Source: Tunturiibacter gelidiferens
GTDB taxonomy: Bacteria; Acidobacteriota; Terriglobia; Terriglobales; Acidobacteriaceae
Direction: 5' to 3'
DNA: 64,000 bases
NCBI RefSeq assembly: GCF_014201335.1
Contig: NZ_JACHEB010000009.1
Coordinates: forward strand, 186,001-250,000
This document shows positions 19,519-28,675 of the stretch, in pieces. The position numbers and the translations under genes were made by a program. Each line of letters begins with the position of its first letter. Position 1 is the first letter of the stretch. The notes beneath the pieces were generated by a model. The model was not told where the DNA came from and did no database searches. It worked only from the letters and a program-made list of their open reading frames with translations.

Positions 19519-19645
19519 GCCTGCGCGCCCATCGATGGTCATAGCGACTCAAAGATGGCGTGTTTCTGGCACTGACGTGGGCAGATATGCTGTTTTGCTC
19601 ATGGGCGCCGGATAGACAAACAGGAATTGCATAAAGATTCATTGA

Positions 19646-19673
19646 CCAAGAATGAACCGCAATTCATTCTTGG
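19646..19673. promoter_or_regulatory. Palindromic operator upstream of TetR gene
   Basis: A perfect inverted repeat with 11-bp arms, CCAAGAATGAA and TTCATTCTTGG, separated by CCGCAA. It lies 24 bases before the start of the TetR gene. The inner GAATGA/TCATTC half-sites resemble the operator of the Bacillus fatty-acid regulator FadR, though with a wider spacer. Two more GATTCATT-like half sites flank it (19637–19644 and 19684–19691). There is no T-run, so a terminator for gltB is less likely. Confidence 0.65.
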
Positions 19674-19696
19674 CAAAGTCGCTTTGATTCATTAGA

Positions 19697-20374
19697 GTGG
19701 CGGCACCGGAGATTTCCGGTTTGAGGCTTGGACTGAAACGATTAGCGAAGAAGACGAGGCCTGAGTCTATTAAGGCAGATGCGCCCGCAACGGGGCCTGG
19801 AAGCGAAAAGTACCAACGCATTCTGGATGCAGCGGTGGAGGTTATCGCGGAGCATGGTTATTTCAGCTCGCCAGTGAGTGCGATTGCGAAGCGGGCCGGG
19901 GTGGCGGACGGAACGATCTATCTCTACTTCAAAAGTAAAGATGATGTGCTGCGGACGGCGATCGATTCGACCTTCGATAAATTTCACCGGCAGGTGGAGG
20001 AGGAGTTCAAGACTCTGCATGGTCCGCGTGAACAGTTGGAATATATCGCACAGGTTCATCTTGAGAGCCATGCGGTGAATCGCAGCATGGCTGTGTTGAT
20101 GCAGACCGAGGTGCGACAGAGCGCGAAGTTTATCGCGGAGTTTTCTCATCATCATCTGGTGAAATACATCCAGGTGGTGCGCGAGGTTGTGCGGAGGGGG
20201 CAGCAGGAGGGAATCTTTCGCCGCGATGTCTCCGATGGCGTGGTGGCGCACTGCATGTTCGGAGCAATTGACGAGTTGCTGAGCTCAGCGGTGTTTACCG
20301 GGCGGGTTTATGATTCGAAGGCGACGGCTGCCCAAGTGATGGATGTGCTGCTGAGTGGGATTCAGGCGAGATGA
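19697..20374 (+). CDS. TetR family regulator, probably FadR-like
   Basis: 225 residues. A basic N-terminal tail is followed by a TetR helix-turn-helix at about 38–85 (ILDAAVEVIAEHGYFSSPVSAIAKRAGVADGTIYLYFKSKDDVL), whose IAKRAGVADGTIYLYFKSKDD closely matches FadR/YsiA-type repressors. The C-terminal domain should bind a ligand such as long-chain acyl-CoA. It starts with GTG at 19697. It precedes an acyl-CoA ligase gene by 100 bases, and a palindrome lies just upstream, so autoregulation and control of fatty-acid activation are likely (inference). Confidence 0.88.
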   Translation: MAAPEISGLRLGLKRLAKKTRPESIKADAPATGPGSEKYQRILDAAVEVIAEHGYFSSPVSAIAKRAGVADGTIYLYFKSKDDVLRTAIDSTFDKFHRQVEEEFKTLHGPREQLEYIAQVHLESHAVNRSMAVLMQTEVRQSAKFIAEFSHHHLVKYIQVVREVVRRGQQEGIFRRDVSDGVVAHCMFGAIDELLSSAVFTGRVYDSKATAAQVMDVLLSGIQAR

Positions 20375-20474
20375 TTTGTGGGGAGAAGACAGCGAACAGT
20401 CCGTTCGATTGTGCGACTCATGGACATTATGAAAGCAAGCAGCAGCGACTGCGGGTCGGATTTAGGGAGAGACG

Positions 20475-22265
20475 ATGTTTGATTTTGTGACTTTGAGTGA
20501 TGTTCTGGATCGGGCTACGGGGCGTGGAAGTACGGCAGTAATGATGGGGCAGGAGGCGGATGGGACTTGGAAGCCGATTAGTTCTGATGAGCTTTATGGT
20601 CGGGTGCGGGCACTGGCGGATGTGTTTCGCGGATGGGGAGTGGGGAAGGGCGATCGAGTAGCGATTCTCTCGGAGAACCGGTGGGAATGGCCGGTAACGG
20701 ACTTCGCGACGATGGCGATTGGAGCGGTGGATGTGCCGCTTTATCCGACGCTGACGCCGGAGCAGATTGGGTATATGTTGCGGGACTCCGGGGCGAAGGT
20801 GGCGGTGCTGTCGTCGCGGGAGCAGTATGACAAGCTGGCGGCTGCGGGGGACGTGCCGGAGCTTGAGCATGTGGTGGTGATGGATGCGGGCGAGTTTGCG
20901 AATGCAGAGAGTTTCGGCGCGTTGATGGGCGGTGCGAAGGCAAGGCAGCAGAAGGATGTTGGGTTTGATGGGATGCTCAAGACAGTGAAGCCGGAGGATC
21001 TGGCAACGATTATCTACACGTCGGGCACGACGGGTGAGCCGAAGGGCGTGATGCTGACGCATGGGAACCTGACAAGCAATGTGAACTTCTCGACGGGGAA
21101 GATGGGATTTTCGGAGAAGGATAGCTGCATCTCATTTTTGCCACTGTCGCATGTGACAGCACGGCACACGGACTACGCGCTGCTGTGTTATGGGGTGAGG
21201 CTGGCTTATTGCGCGAAGTTTGATCAGTTGGCGGCGGCAATGAAGGTGGTGAGGCCGACAGTATTTCTGGCGGTGCCGCGCGTGTATGAAAAGATTCGTC
21301 AGGCGGTGGAGGGGAAGTCGGCGGCGTCGCCGGCGAAGCTGAAGATTCTCCGCTGGGCGCTGGGTGTCGGGAAGAAGCATCGGGCAGAGATACTGGTGGG
21401 CAAGACGCCGAGTTCGCCTGGTTGGAAGATTGCGAACAAGCTGGTGTATTCGAAGATTCGCGAGGCGTTCGGCGGGCGAGCGGAGGTGTTTATCTCGGGA
21501 GGCGCGCCGCTAGGGATGGATTCAGCGGGGTGGTTTGCGGATGTGGGGATTCGGATCTTTGAGGGGTATGGGTTGACGGAGACTTCGCCGGTGATCGCGG
21601 TGAACTATCCGGAGGCTCATCGGATCGGGACCGTTGGCAAGGCGCTAGGGAATGTGCAGTGCAGATTTGCTGAGGATGGGGAGCTTGAGGTGAAGGGGCC
21701 TTCGGTGTTCCTCGGGTACTGGAAGAAAGAGAAGGAGACCGCTGAGGTCTTCACTGCGGATGGGTGGTTCAAGACCGGGGATATAGGGAATATCGATAAG
21801 GACGGGTATCTGTCGATTACGGATCGCAAGAAGGAGCTGCTGAAGACCAGTGGAGGAAAGTTGATTGCTCCGCAGCCGATTGAAAATAAGCTAAAGGCGA
21901 ATGTTCTGGTGGCTCATGCAGCTCTGGTGGGTGATAAACACAAGTTTGCATGTGTGTTGATCTCTCCGAACTTTGCTGCACTTGAAGGATGGGCAAAGGG
22001 GCAGGGGATTGCTGCGGGAGACCACGCGGCTCTAGTAAAGGATGCGAAGGTGGTGAGGGCCTATCAGGACATCGTAGATAAGGTGAACATGGGGCTTGCG
22101 AACTTTGAGAGCATGAAGCGAATGAGTCTCGTTCCGGAGGAGTGGAGTGTGGAGGAAGGGACGCTTACGCCGAGCTTAAAGCTTAAGCGCCGGGTAGTGG
22201 AGAAGAAGTATGCGAAGGAGATCGGAGACTTCTATGCGGATGAGGCAACTGCATCGAAAGTGTGA
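20475..22265 (+). CDS. Long-chain acyl-CoA synthetase (AMP-forming)
   Basis: 596 residues of the ANL superfamily. P-loop-like motif YTSGTTGEPKG starts at residue 181; GYGLTETSP is the adenine/acyl motif; GWFKTGDIGNIDKDGYLSITDRKKELLKTSGGK contains the hinge and the catalytic lysine region. It activates free fatty acids to acyl-CoA at the inner membrane. Of the FadD15/FAA1-like length class. ATG with GGAGAG upstream. Probably regulated by the preceding TetR protein. Its 3' end overlaps the acid phosphatase start. Confidence 0.92.
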   Translation: MFDFVTLSDVLDRATGRGSTAVMMGQEADGTWKPISSDELYGRVRALADVFRGWGVGKGDRVAILSENRWEWPVTDFATMAIGAVDVPLYPTLTPEQIGYMLRDSGAKVAVLSSREQYDKLAAAGDVPELEHVVVMDAGEFANAESFGALMGGAKARQQKDVGFDGMLKTVKPEDLATIIYTSGTTGEPKGVMLTHGNLTSNVNFSTGKMGFSEKDSCISFLPLSHVTARHTDYALLCYGVRLAYCAKFDQLAAAMKVVRPTVFLAVPRVYEKIRQAVEGKSAASPAKLKILRWALGVGKKHRAEILVGKTPSSPGWKIANKLVYSKIREAFGGRAEVFISGGAPLGMDSAGWFADVGIRIFEGYGLTETSPVIAVNYPEAHRIGTVGKALGNVQCRFAEDGELEVKGPSVFLGYWKKEKETAEVFTADGWFKTGDIGNIDKDGYLSITDRKKELLKTSGGKLIAPQPIENKLKANVLVAHAALVGDKHKFACVLISPNFAALEGWAKGQGIAAGDHAALVKDAKVVRAYQDIVDKVNMGLANFESMKRMSLVPEEWSVEEGTLTPSLKLKRRVVEKKYAKEIGDFYADEATASKV

Positions 22266-23094
22266 TCTGGGCTTGTTGAGCGTGAAGGTTTTGCGAGTGT
22301 TGTGTGTGGCGGCGTTGGCATGTGAGGTTTGTCTCGCGCAGGTGGGGCCGCCAGCGTGTGCGGCTCCGGCGGGGAAACAAGTTGCGAGTTTGCGACCGCG
22401 GGTGGGGCCACGTCCGACTGTGGCTGCAGCGGTGGCTACGGCTGAGATTGCCGCGTCTGATCCGACCGTGGTGGTGGCGGCGGAGCCGATGGAGAACTTT
22501 GGCGTGGCACGGTACCGGCTGGAGGACTACGCTGACTGTGTGGGGACGGGTGGATGCTATTGGGCGGATTTGGATGCGCAGGCGAAGAGAGCAGAGGCTG
22601 AGCTGAGGCAGTTGATTGCTACCCGGAAGGCAGACGAGAAGCTGGCGCTGGTACTGGATATTGACGAGACTTCGCTGACGAACTATTGCGAGATGAAGCG
22701 AGAGGATTATGGTTTCATCTCTGTGCCATTCAATGAGTGGGCCGTTTCGTCAGCGGCGGATATGGCGATACCAGGGACGCTGCGTCTGTTCAATGAGGCT
22801 AGGGCAGAGGGAGTAGAGGTTTTCTTTATTACGGGTCGGCCGGGAGAACAAAAAGCTGCTACGGCGAGGAATCTGGAGGCCGCAGGGTATAAGGGATGGA
22901 AGGGGCTTGCTCTGCGAGAAGGGGCTGAGAAGACGATGGCAACGGTCGAGTATAAGAGCGAGGAGCGGAAGAAGGTCGTGGATGCGGGGTATCGAATTGT
23001 TATGAATGTTGGGGACCAATGGAGTGACTTGAATGGTGAGCCCAGGGCGGAGATTAGCGTTAAACTGCCGAATCCCTTTTATTATTTGCCTTAA
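22234..23094 (+). CDS. HAD-family acid phosphatase (class B / P4-like), exported
   Basis: About 286 residues. A signal peptide (VLRVLCVAALACEVCLA) is followed by a low-complexity Ala/Pro/Val stretch and a HAD phosphatase domain: LVLDIDETSLTNY (nucleophile and acid Asp), FFITGRPGEQK (motif II) and NVGDQWSDL (motif IV). These fit the plant/bacterial acid phosphatase class of periplasmic enzymes. ATG 22234 is chosen because GGAG lies eight bases upstream, giving a 32-base overlap with the acyl-CoA synthetase gene and likely translational coupling. In-frame ATG 22210 is less well placed. Confidence 0.87.
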   Translation: MRMRQLHRKCDLGLLSVKVLRVLCVAALACEVCLAQVGPPACAAPAGKQVASLRPRVGPRPTVAAAVATAEIAASDPTVVVAAEPMENFGVARYRLEDYADCVGTGGCYWADLDAQAKRAEAELRQLIATRKADEKLALVLDIDETSLTNYCEMKREDYGFISVPFNEWAVSSAADMAIPGTLRLFNEARAEGVEVFFITGRPGEQKAATARNLEAAGYKGWKGLALREGAEKTMATVEYKSEERKKVVDAGYRIVMNVGDQWSDLNGEPRAEISVKLPNPFYYLP

Positions 23095-23115
23095 GGGTTT
23101 GGAGAGGGGCTTGAA

Positions 23116-24147
23116 TTGGGGACTTTAGTATCGAGCGATAGGACGATGTTGCGGCGAGCCAGTAAGGTGGGGCGGAAATTTTCCAATCCAGTGCCTACGG
23201 TGATCGGTGGGTTGGGTACGATCTTCAAGCTGCTGCCGCACTATTTGACGAATAAGGCAGAGACGGCGCCGCCACGGCTGTTGGGGCCCTTCAGCACGGA
23301 TGTTTCGATTTATGCAAAGGCTCCAGAGAGCGGACTGAGAGTGACCTGGATGGGACACTCGTCGCTGTTGGTGGAGATCGATGGGGTGCGGTTGCTGATC
23401 GATCCGATGTGGGACGAGCGGGCATCACCGACGCGGTGGGCTGGGCCAAAACGCTTTTTTGCTCCGACGATGCGACTGGAGGATCTGCCGCCTGTGGACG
23501 TGGTGCTGGTGTCGCACGATCACTATGACCACTTGGGAGAGGCCTCGATTCGAGGGCTTGCGGGGCTCGAGTCGATGCGCAGCGCGAAGTGGGTGACCTC
23601 GTTGGGAGTGGGCAAGGTGTTGCAACAGTTTGGCGTTGAGGCGGCACGGATCACGGAGATAGATTGGACGGAGAGTTTGACTATCGGCGGGTTGGAGATT
23701 ACGGCTGTGCCTACTCGGCATTTTTCCGGGAGAAGTCTGTTCAATCGATTTCAGACACTGTGGTCGGCATTTGTGTTGAAGGGACCAAAGCATACGGTTT
23801 ACTTTGGGGCAGACTCGGGTTGGTGGGAGGGTTTTGCGGAGATCGGCGCTACCTATGGACCGTTTGATTTGACGATGCTGGAGATCGGAGCGTTCGATGC
23901 GCTGTGGGATGGGATACACCTTGGGCCGGATGGCGCCGCGCGGGCGTTCGAGGCACTTGGTGGTAGAGGGTTGATGATGCCGATTCATTGGGGACTGTTC
24001 GACCTGGCCCTGCATGCGTGGCGACAGCCGATTACAAAGATTGTGGAATTGGCCGACGAAAGAGGGACTAAACTGTGGGCTCCGGAGCCGGGACGGCCGA
24101 CTGACGTAGTGGGTGGAGTTGAGGTGCGGTCGGACTGGTGGCGATGA
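23116..24147 (+). CDS. MBL-fold metallohydrolase (UlaG / NAPE-PLD-like)
   Basis: About 343 residues. Beta-lactamase-fold metal site: TWMGHSSLLVEIDG, VLVSHDHYDHL (HxHxDH), PTRHFSGR, YFGADSGW and the final histidine in MPIHWG. The domain order is that of the NAPE-PLD/UlaG branch, which hydrolyses phosphodiester or lactone substrates. No signal peptide is clear, but a hydrophobic segment lies near residues 27–45. TTG at 23116 has GGAGAGGGG upstream; ATG at 23146 is the alternative. Substrate unknown. Confidence 0.88.
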   Translation: MGTLVSSDRTMLRRASKVGRKFSNPVPTVIGGLGTIFKLLPHYLTNKAETAPPRLLGPFSTDVSIYAKAPESGLRVTWMGHSSLLVEIDGVRLLIDPMWDERASPTRWAGPKRFFAPTMRLEDLPPVDVVLVSHDHYDHLGEASIRGLAGLESMRSAKWVTSLGVGKVLQQFGVEAARITEIDWTESLTIGGLEITAVPTRHFSGRSLFNRFQTLWSAFVLKGPKHTVYFGADSGWWEGFAEIGATYGPFDLTMLEIGAFDALWDGIHLGPDGAARAFEALGGRGLMMPIHWGLFDLALHAWRQPITKIVELADERGTKLWAPEPGRPTDVVGGVEVRSDWWR

Positions 24148-24357
24148 CGTTGCGATGCTTGACACAGATTCTTCACAACGAACTCCTCAGGCTTTTGCTT
24201 CGTACGCGCATCATTGCTATTTCGTTTTGATTGAAAGCCGATCTTCAACTCGTCTTCGATCTTGACGGTGCCACACCGTCACTGAACAGTTGAATGCCGA
24301 AGGTGATGATTTGAAGAGAGCAGAGTATGATTTCGCTGATGTCAAAAGGAGAGATTA

Positions 24358-25398
24358 ATGAGGATTGGAATGTTGACCGGTGGTGGGGATTGTCCTGGGT
24401 TGAATGCGGTGATTCGAGCTGCAGTGCGTAAAGGGATCTTGCATCATGGGGACGAGTTTGTCGGGTTTATGGAGGGATGGCGTGGTGTGCTCGATGATGT
24501 GACGATGCCGCTCACGCTCGAGACAACGTCAGGGATTCTGCATCGTGGTGGGACCATTCTGCGGTCTTCGAGAACGAATGTGAAGAAGATCCCCGGTGGA
24601 TTTGAGAAGTGCGTTGAGGTATTGGGAAAGCACAAGCTGGATGCGTTGATCGCTCTGGGTGGAGACGATACACAGTCGATCAGTCTCGCGTTGAGCGAGA
24701 AGGGTGTGAAGTGCGTTGGCGTGCCGAAGACCATCGATAACGATTTGAACGGGACAGATGTCTGTTTCGGGTTCGATACGGCGGTGAGTATTGCGACGGA
24801 GGCGGTGGATCGGTTGCACTCGACCGCGGAGGCACATAACCGGGTGATCGTGTGCGAGGTGATGGGTCGAGATGCGGGATGGATTGCCATCACGGCAGGC
24901 ATCGCCGGGGGTGCGGATGTGATTCTCGTGCCTGAGGTGCCGATCGATATCGAAGAGGTTTGCCGGTTGGTGAAGTATCGGCGTGAACATGGCAAGAAGT
25001 TTTCGATTGTGGTCGCGGCCGAGGGGGCGCAATTTCCGGAGTCTGGACAGGCGACTCACGGAACGGCAGTCGATTCGTTCGGGCATGCTCGTCTGAGTGG
25101 GATTGGTCAGGCGTTGGCGGAGGAGATTGAAAAGCGGACCGGGTATGAGACGCGGAGTGTGAATCTTGGCCACACGCAGCGGGGAGGAACTCCTTCAGCC
25201 TATGACAGGATGCTGGCTACGCGGTATGGCGTTGCGGCGATCGACCTGGTGCATGCGGGTAAGTTTGGCCGGCTGGTGGTGCTGAAGGGAACCACGATCA
25301 CGGATATTCCGCTGGCAGAGGCAATCGCCAAGAACAGGACGGTCGGGGAGGACTTACTCGCGGTAATGAAGGGGTTACAGCCGTTAGCTTCCAGTTAA
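24358..25398 (+). CDS. 6-phosphofructokinase, PPi-type active-site signature
   Basis: 346 residues of the PfkA family. MRIGMLTGGGDCPGLNAVIRA is the phosphoryl-donor loop, PKTIDNDLNGTD the catalytic loop and EVMGRDAGWIA the fructose-6-phosphate region. In E. coli ATP-PFK, Gly104 and Gly124 contact ATP. Here these positions are Asp104 (GGDDT) and Lys124 (PKTIDND), the combination established for pyrophosphate-dependent enzymes. It therefore may use PPi reversibly in glycolysis/gluconeogenesis, although some ATP-using actinobacterial relatives also carry acidic/Lys residues here. ATG start, 210 bases after the MBL gene. Confidence 0.92.
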   Translation: MRIGMLTGGGDCPGLNAVIRAAVRKGILHHGDEFVGFMEGWRGVLDDVTMPLTLETTSGILHRGGTILRSSRTNVKKIPGGFEKCVEVLGKHKLDALIALGGDDTQSISLALSEKGVKCVGVPKTIDNDLNGTDVCFGFDTAVSIATEAVDRLHSTAEAHNRVIVCEVMGRDAGWIAITAGIAGGADVILVPEVPIDIEEVCRLVKYRREHGKKFSIVVAAEGAQFPESGQATHGTAVDSFGHARLSGIGQALAEEIEKRTGYETRSVNLGHTQRGGTPSAYDRMLATRYGVAAIDLVHAGKFGRLVVLKGTTITDIPLAEAIAKNRTVGEDLLAVMKGLQPLASS

Positions 25399-25512
25399 CG
25401 AAAGGCGATTTTTGTTGTGCCGGTCGACAAAAGGGGGTACAAAGAGGATGCCGGGTGTTGCTCTACACTCGGCATCCATTCTGCACTGCTTTAGGTCGAA
25501 CGGAGACTTGTG

Positions 25513-25767
25513 ATGGCTGTGTCAGTACAGGCAACGGTGCGTGAGGTCATGGATATCAGGCAGGCCTCGGAGTATCTGGGCATCAGTGGGGACACGTTGT
25601 ACCGATATGCTTCGGAGGGATTCATTCCGGCGTTCAAGTTGGGGAACCGATGGCGGTTCAAGAAGACGCTGCTGGATGCGTGGATGGATGAGAAGTCGGG
25701 TGTAAAGCCGCCTGCTCCGATCGCAGTGATGCCCAAGCAGAGAAAACCGGTTGCACGGGCGCGGTAA
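25513..25767 (+). CDS. Excisionase-type helix-turn-helix protein
   Basis: 84 residues. MDIRQASEYLGISGDTLYRYASEGFIPAFKLGNRWRFKKTLLDAWM is a MerR/excisionase-type winged HTH (about residues 13–58), followed by a Pro/Lys/Arg-rich tail that may aid DNA binding. ATG at 25513 follows GGAG; a GTG immediately upstream is possible. There is no phage or integrase nearby, so it is probably a stand-alone regulator, as is common for this family in acidobacteria. Target unknown. Confidence 0.85.
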   Translation: MAVSVQATVREVMDIRQASEYLGISGDTLYRYASEGFIPAFKLGNRWRFKKTLLDAWMDEKSGVKPPAPIAVMPKQRKPVARAR

Positions 25768-25772
25768 ACGGG

Positions 25773-25976
25773 TTGACTACACTGCTGGCACTGCAACTTA
25801 ATGGGTACATTGTCCTGTTTGGAGCCGTTGCTGTTGCGGCGTTCTGGTTCGCGATCAAGCTTTTCTGGTCGGTAGCCAGGAAACCGTGGTACAGCGTGGT
25901 GGGGCGGCTGGTGGGTGCGCTGGTCTTGCTTGGGTTGGGAGTGGTAATGATTTTCTTTACTGCCTTCGGGAGTTGA
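25773..25976 (+). CDS. Small two-helix membrane protein
   Basis: 67 residues with membrane segments at about 12–31 and 43–63, and KLFWSVARKPWYS between them. It begins with TTG five bases after the HTH gene, so the two may be cotranscribed. No recognisable family; function unknown. Confidence 0.5.
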   Translation: MTTLLALQLNGYIVLFGAVAVAAFWFAIKLFWSVARKPWYSVVGRLVGALVLLGLGVVMIFFTAFGS

Positions 25977-26040
25977 GTGGCAGTGATTGCCGGCGCGTTC
26001 CGCGAAGGTTGCGCGGCCACTATTCGGTGGGCCGATAGGG

Positions 26041-26916
26041 CTAGGCCGATTGTAGGGTGATGACCGTAATTTCGGGGGGACAGTTGAGGCGCAAAGGGAG
26101 CCCCACGGTGCCGATACCGCGGTTGACGTAGAGCTGCATTCGATTGAAGCGGTAGTGCCCTTCAGGATATTTTTCCCCGAGTGGAGGTAGGATGAGCGGG
26201 CCAAGAAAGGGCAGACGAATCTGGCCGCCGTGGGAGTGGCCGGAGAGCATGAGATCAACGAGGTGGCCGCGGGGGTGGGCCATGACGGTGTCGGCGTAGT
26301 CGGGCTCGTGCGCCATGAGGATTACTGGACCGTCCGGTTTCGTGGGGAGGGCGAGATCGAGGTCGGGAGTGCTCTGGCCGGGATCATCGACGCCGCAGAG
26401 CCAGAGACGATCCCCGTTGCGCTCAATGGGAAGGTACCGGTTGACGAGAACTGGTGTGCCGCGGCTGGAGAGCGCCTCGACCACCATAGGAGCGTCGACG
26501 GCTACGTCATGGTTGCCGAGGATGCCGAAGCGTAGAGGCGCGGTGAGTGTGGCGATAATCTCGGCGCATCGGTGCGCAGCGTATTTTCCGGCTATGAAGG
26601 TGATAGAACCGTGAGTGACGAAATCGCCGGTAAGGAGCACGAGGTCGGGATTCAGGGTGTTGACCTTGCTGATGATCCGCTCGAGGAAGAAGGGTTCAGT
26701 GTACTCGTCGAGATGGATGTCGCTGAGCTGAACGATTCGGTAGCCGTTGAAGGCGGCGGGGAGATTCGTGATGGCGATGGGTCGGTGGACGATGTCCACT
26801 TCGTGGCGAGCGATCTCCCCAGAGTAAAGGGCCAAAGCTGCGGCAGTAGTTCCGGAGCCGATGAGAAAGTTGCGTCGAGTAAAGCGCGACGGCTGAACGG
26901 ATTGAGAGCCGGGCAT
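26041..26916 (-). CDS. Tat-exported metallophosphoesterase
   Basis: 291 residues. The N-terminus carries a twin-arginine motif, TRRNFLIGSG (Arg14-Arg15), followed by a hydrophobic stretch, so export in folded form is predicted. The calcineurin-like metal site is complete: QLSDIHLDE, LLTGDFV, ILGNHD, LMAHEPD and LSGHSHGGQ. It belongs to the YaeI/YkuE-like group, some of which act on UDP-diacylglucosamine-type lipids or phosphodiesters. It ends 65 bases from the convergent small membrane-protein gene. Confidence 0.9.
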   Translation of the reverse strand: MPGSQSVQPSRFTRRNFLIGSGTTAAALALYSGEIARHEVDIVHRPIAITNLPAAFNGYRIVQLSDIHLDEYTEPFFLERIISKVNTLNPDLVLLTGDFVTHGSITFIAGKYAAHRCAEIIATLTAPLRFGILGNHDVAVDAPMVVEALSSRGTPVLVNRYLPIERNGDRLWLCGVDDPGQSTPDLDLALPTKPDGPVILMAHEPDYADTVMAHPRGHLVDLMLSGHSHGGQIRLPFLGPLILPPLGEKYPEGHYRFNRMQLYVNRGIGTVGLPLRLNCPPEITVITLQSA

Positions 26917-26991
26917 ACTTCATGATACCGGGTGAAGAGGGGATAGGCCAAAGGCGGTTGGCGACCAGAGACTTGGGTAGAATCAAAGGTG

Positions 26992-28077
26992 ATGAATTTC
27001 AGCTTGAGAAAGAGAAGAGCCAGCGCTGCAGCGAAGGCAGTTGGCGTCGATGGGATGTTGATCACGCATCTGCCGGATGTTCGTTACCTGTGCGGCTTTA
27101 CAGGCTCGAACGCGGTGCTGGTATTGATGGGTGGGCGAGCGACACTGTTTACCGACGGGCGATACACAATACAGGCGCGTGCAGAGGCAACTGGAACTAA
27201 GGTCGTAATTACTAGGAAGGGAGCGGTGATTGCGGCATGTGAGTGGATGGAGGCCGGTGGGATGAAGCGCTGTGGGTTTGATTCGGCGCATACGACGGTG
27301 GCGTCTCTGGAGACCATGCGGAAGGCAGTGTCAGCGAAGGTGCGGCGGGGAATGTTTGTGGCGGTAGGGTCGATTGTGGCCGGACTGCGAGAGGTGAAAG
27401 ACGCTGACGAGATAAATCTGATACGGACCGCTGCTTTGGTCGGGTGCGATTTGTTTGATGGAATGCTGACGTATCTGGAGGCGGGACTGACTGAAACTGA
27501 GGTCGCGGCGACGCTGGAATATGCGGCGAGGCTCGCGGGTGCCGAGGGAATGTCGTTCGATACGATCGTTGCGAGTGGAGAGCGATCTGCCTTGCCGCAC
27601 GGGCGAGCCACGCGGGCGAAACTACCGAAGCAAGGGTTCGTGACATTGGACTTCGGTGTTATTCTCGACGGATATTGCAGCGATATGACTCGTACTGTTC
27701 ACCTGGGCAAGGCATCGCCGGATGAACGAGACGTGTATGATTCTGTGCTGGAAGCGCAGGAGGCTGCAGTCGCCGCTGTGGCCCCGGGAGTGACTGCCGG
27801 AGAGGTGGATGAGGCGGCCCGGAGCGTTTTGCGGAGGGTGAAGCTGGATAAATACTTCAGCCATTCTACCGGGCACGGTGTTGGGTTGGAGATTCACGAA
27901 GGACCGAGGCTTGCAGCGAAGCAAACGCAGGTGTTACAGCAGGGAATGGTGATTACAATCGAACCCGGCGTTTATATGCCGGGACGGTTTGGGTTGCGCA
28001 TTGAAGATATGGTTTTGGTGACGGCCAATGGCGGGGAGGTCTTGACGCCGAGCGTGAAGGCCTGGGTTGAGCTCTAA
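26992..28077 (+). CDS. M24 aminopeptidase (Xaa-Pro dipeptidase family)
   Basis: About 361 residues. An N-terminal creatinase-like domain (THLPDVRYLCGFTGSNAVLVL) precedes the pita-bread domain with metal ligands in TLDFGVILDGYCSDMTRTV (Asp, Asp), HSTGHGVGLEIHEGP (His), ITIEPGVYMPG (Glu) and LRIEDMVLV (Glu). It cleaves N-terminal residues before proline in the cytoplasm. ATG 26992 with AAAGG upstream; a GTG lies immediately before it. The next genes are accB-accC, a gene order also seen in Firmicutes (yqhT-accB-accC). Confidence 0.93.
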   Translation: MNFSLRKRRASAAAKAVGVDGMLITHLPDVRYLCGFTGSNAVLVLMGGRATLFTDGRYTIQARAEATGTKVVITRKGAVIAACEWMEAGGMKRCGFDSAHTTVASLETMRKAVSAKVRRGMFVAVGSIVAGLREVKDADEINLIRTAALVGCDLFDGMLTYLEAGLTETEVAATLEYAARLAGAEGMSFDTIVASGERSALPHGRATRAKLPKQGFVTLDFGVILDGYCSDMTRTVHLGKASPDERDVYDSVLEAQEAAVAAVAPGVTAGEVDEAARSVLRRVKLDKYFSHSTGHGVGLEIHEGPRLAAKQTQVLQQGMVITIEPGVYMPGRFGLRIEDMVLVTANGGEVLTPSVKAWVEL

Positions 28078-28115
28078 AAAAACGAGATGGTGCCGCAAGA
28101 GGCACGGGAAGAGAC

Positions 28116-28625
28116 ATGATGGACGGAAATAAGTTGAATGAGCTGCGCGAACTGGTCGAGTTTCTGAAGGCGAATGAGATCGCTGAGTTCGATATGGAGC
28201 AGGACGACTTGAAGGTGCGGATTAAATTTGCCGGTGAGCCTGCGGCTGCTCCCGCTGGCGGATTCGATATGGCGCAGTTGAGTCGGTTGATGGCCTCTGT
28301 GCCTGCAGCTGCTTCAGCGCCAGTTGCTGCGGCCGCTCCCGCGACGCCGACAGCTGCTGCTCCTGCTGCAGAAGCGGAAGAGAAGCTGCATGAGGTCAAG
28401 TCACCGATTGTGGGAACGTTCTACGAGTCTCCATCTCCCGGCGCGCCGGCGTTTGTGAAAGTGGGGGACCAGGTTGAGGTCGGGCAGGTGCTCTGCATTG
28501 TCGAGGCCATGAAGCTGATGAACGAGATTGAGTCCGATGTGGCCGGTGAAGTCGTGAAGCGAATTGCATCGAGTGGACAGCCGGTGGAGTATGGACAGCC
28601 GCTGTTTGCCATCAAGGCGCGGTAA
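28116..28625 (+). CDS. accB: Biotin carboxyl carrier protein of acetyl-CoA carboxylase
   Basis: 169 residues. A helical N-terminal segment ([22 protein letters not shown]) and an Ala/Pro-rich flexible linker (about 45–90) lead to the biotinyl domain, with the biotinylated Lys133 in EAMKLMN. It carries CO2 between biotin carboxylase (next gene) and the carboxyltransferase, for malonyl-CoA synthesis. GGAAGAG precedes the ATG. Spacing to accC is 50 bases. Confidence 0.97.
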   Translation: MMDGNKLNELRELVEFLKANEIAEFDMEQDDLKVRIKFAGEPAAAPAGGFDMAQLSRLMASVPAAASAPVAAAAPATPTAAAPAAEAEEKLHEVKSPIVGTFYESPSPGAPAFVKVGDQVEVGQVLCIVEAMKLMNEIESDVAGEVVKRIASSGQPVEYGQPLFAIKAR

Positions 28626-28675
28626 GAGACTGTAGCGATTCATCAGCAAAGTTCGATGGAAGGCATCTGGAGTTT

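Noticed and set aside
19519-19696. gltB terminator in the palindrome at 19646
   Set aside because: No T-run follows the stem; its position and half-sites fit a TetR operator better.
24264-24280. GACGGTG-CCA-CACCGTC hairpin upstream of the phosphofructokinase
   Set aside because: Perfect 7-bp stem but no T-run and no family or partner site; kept only as a note.
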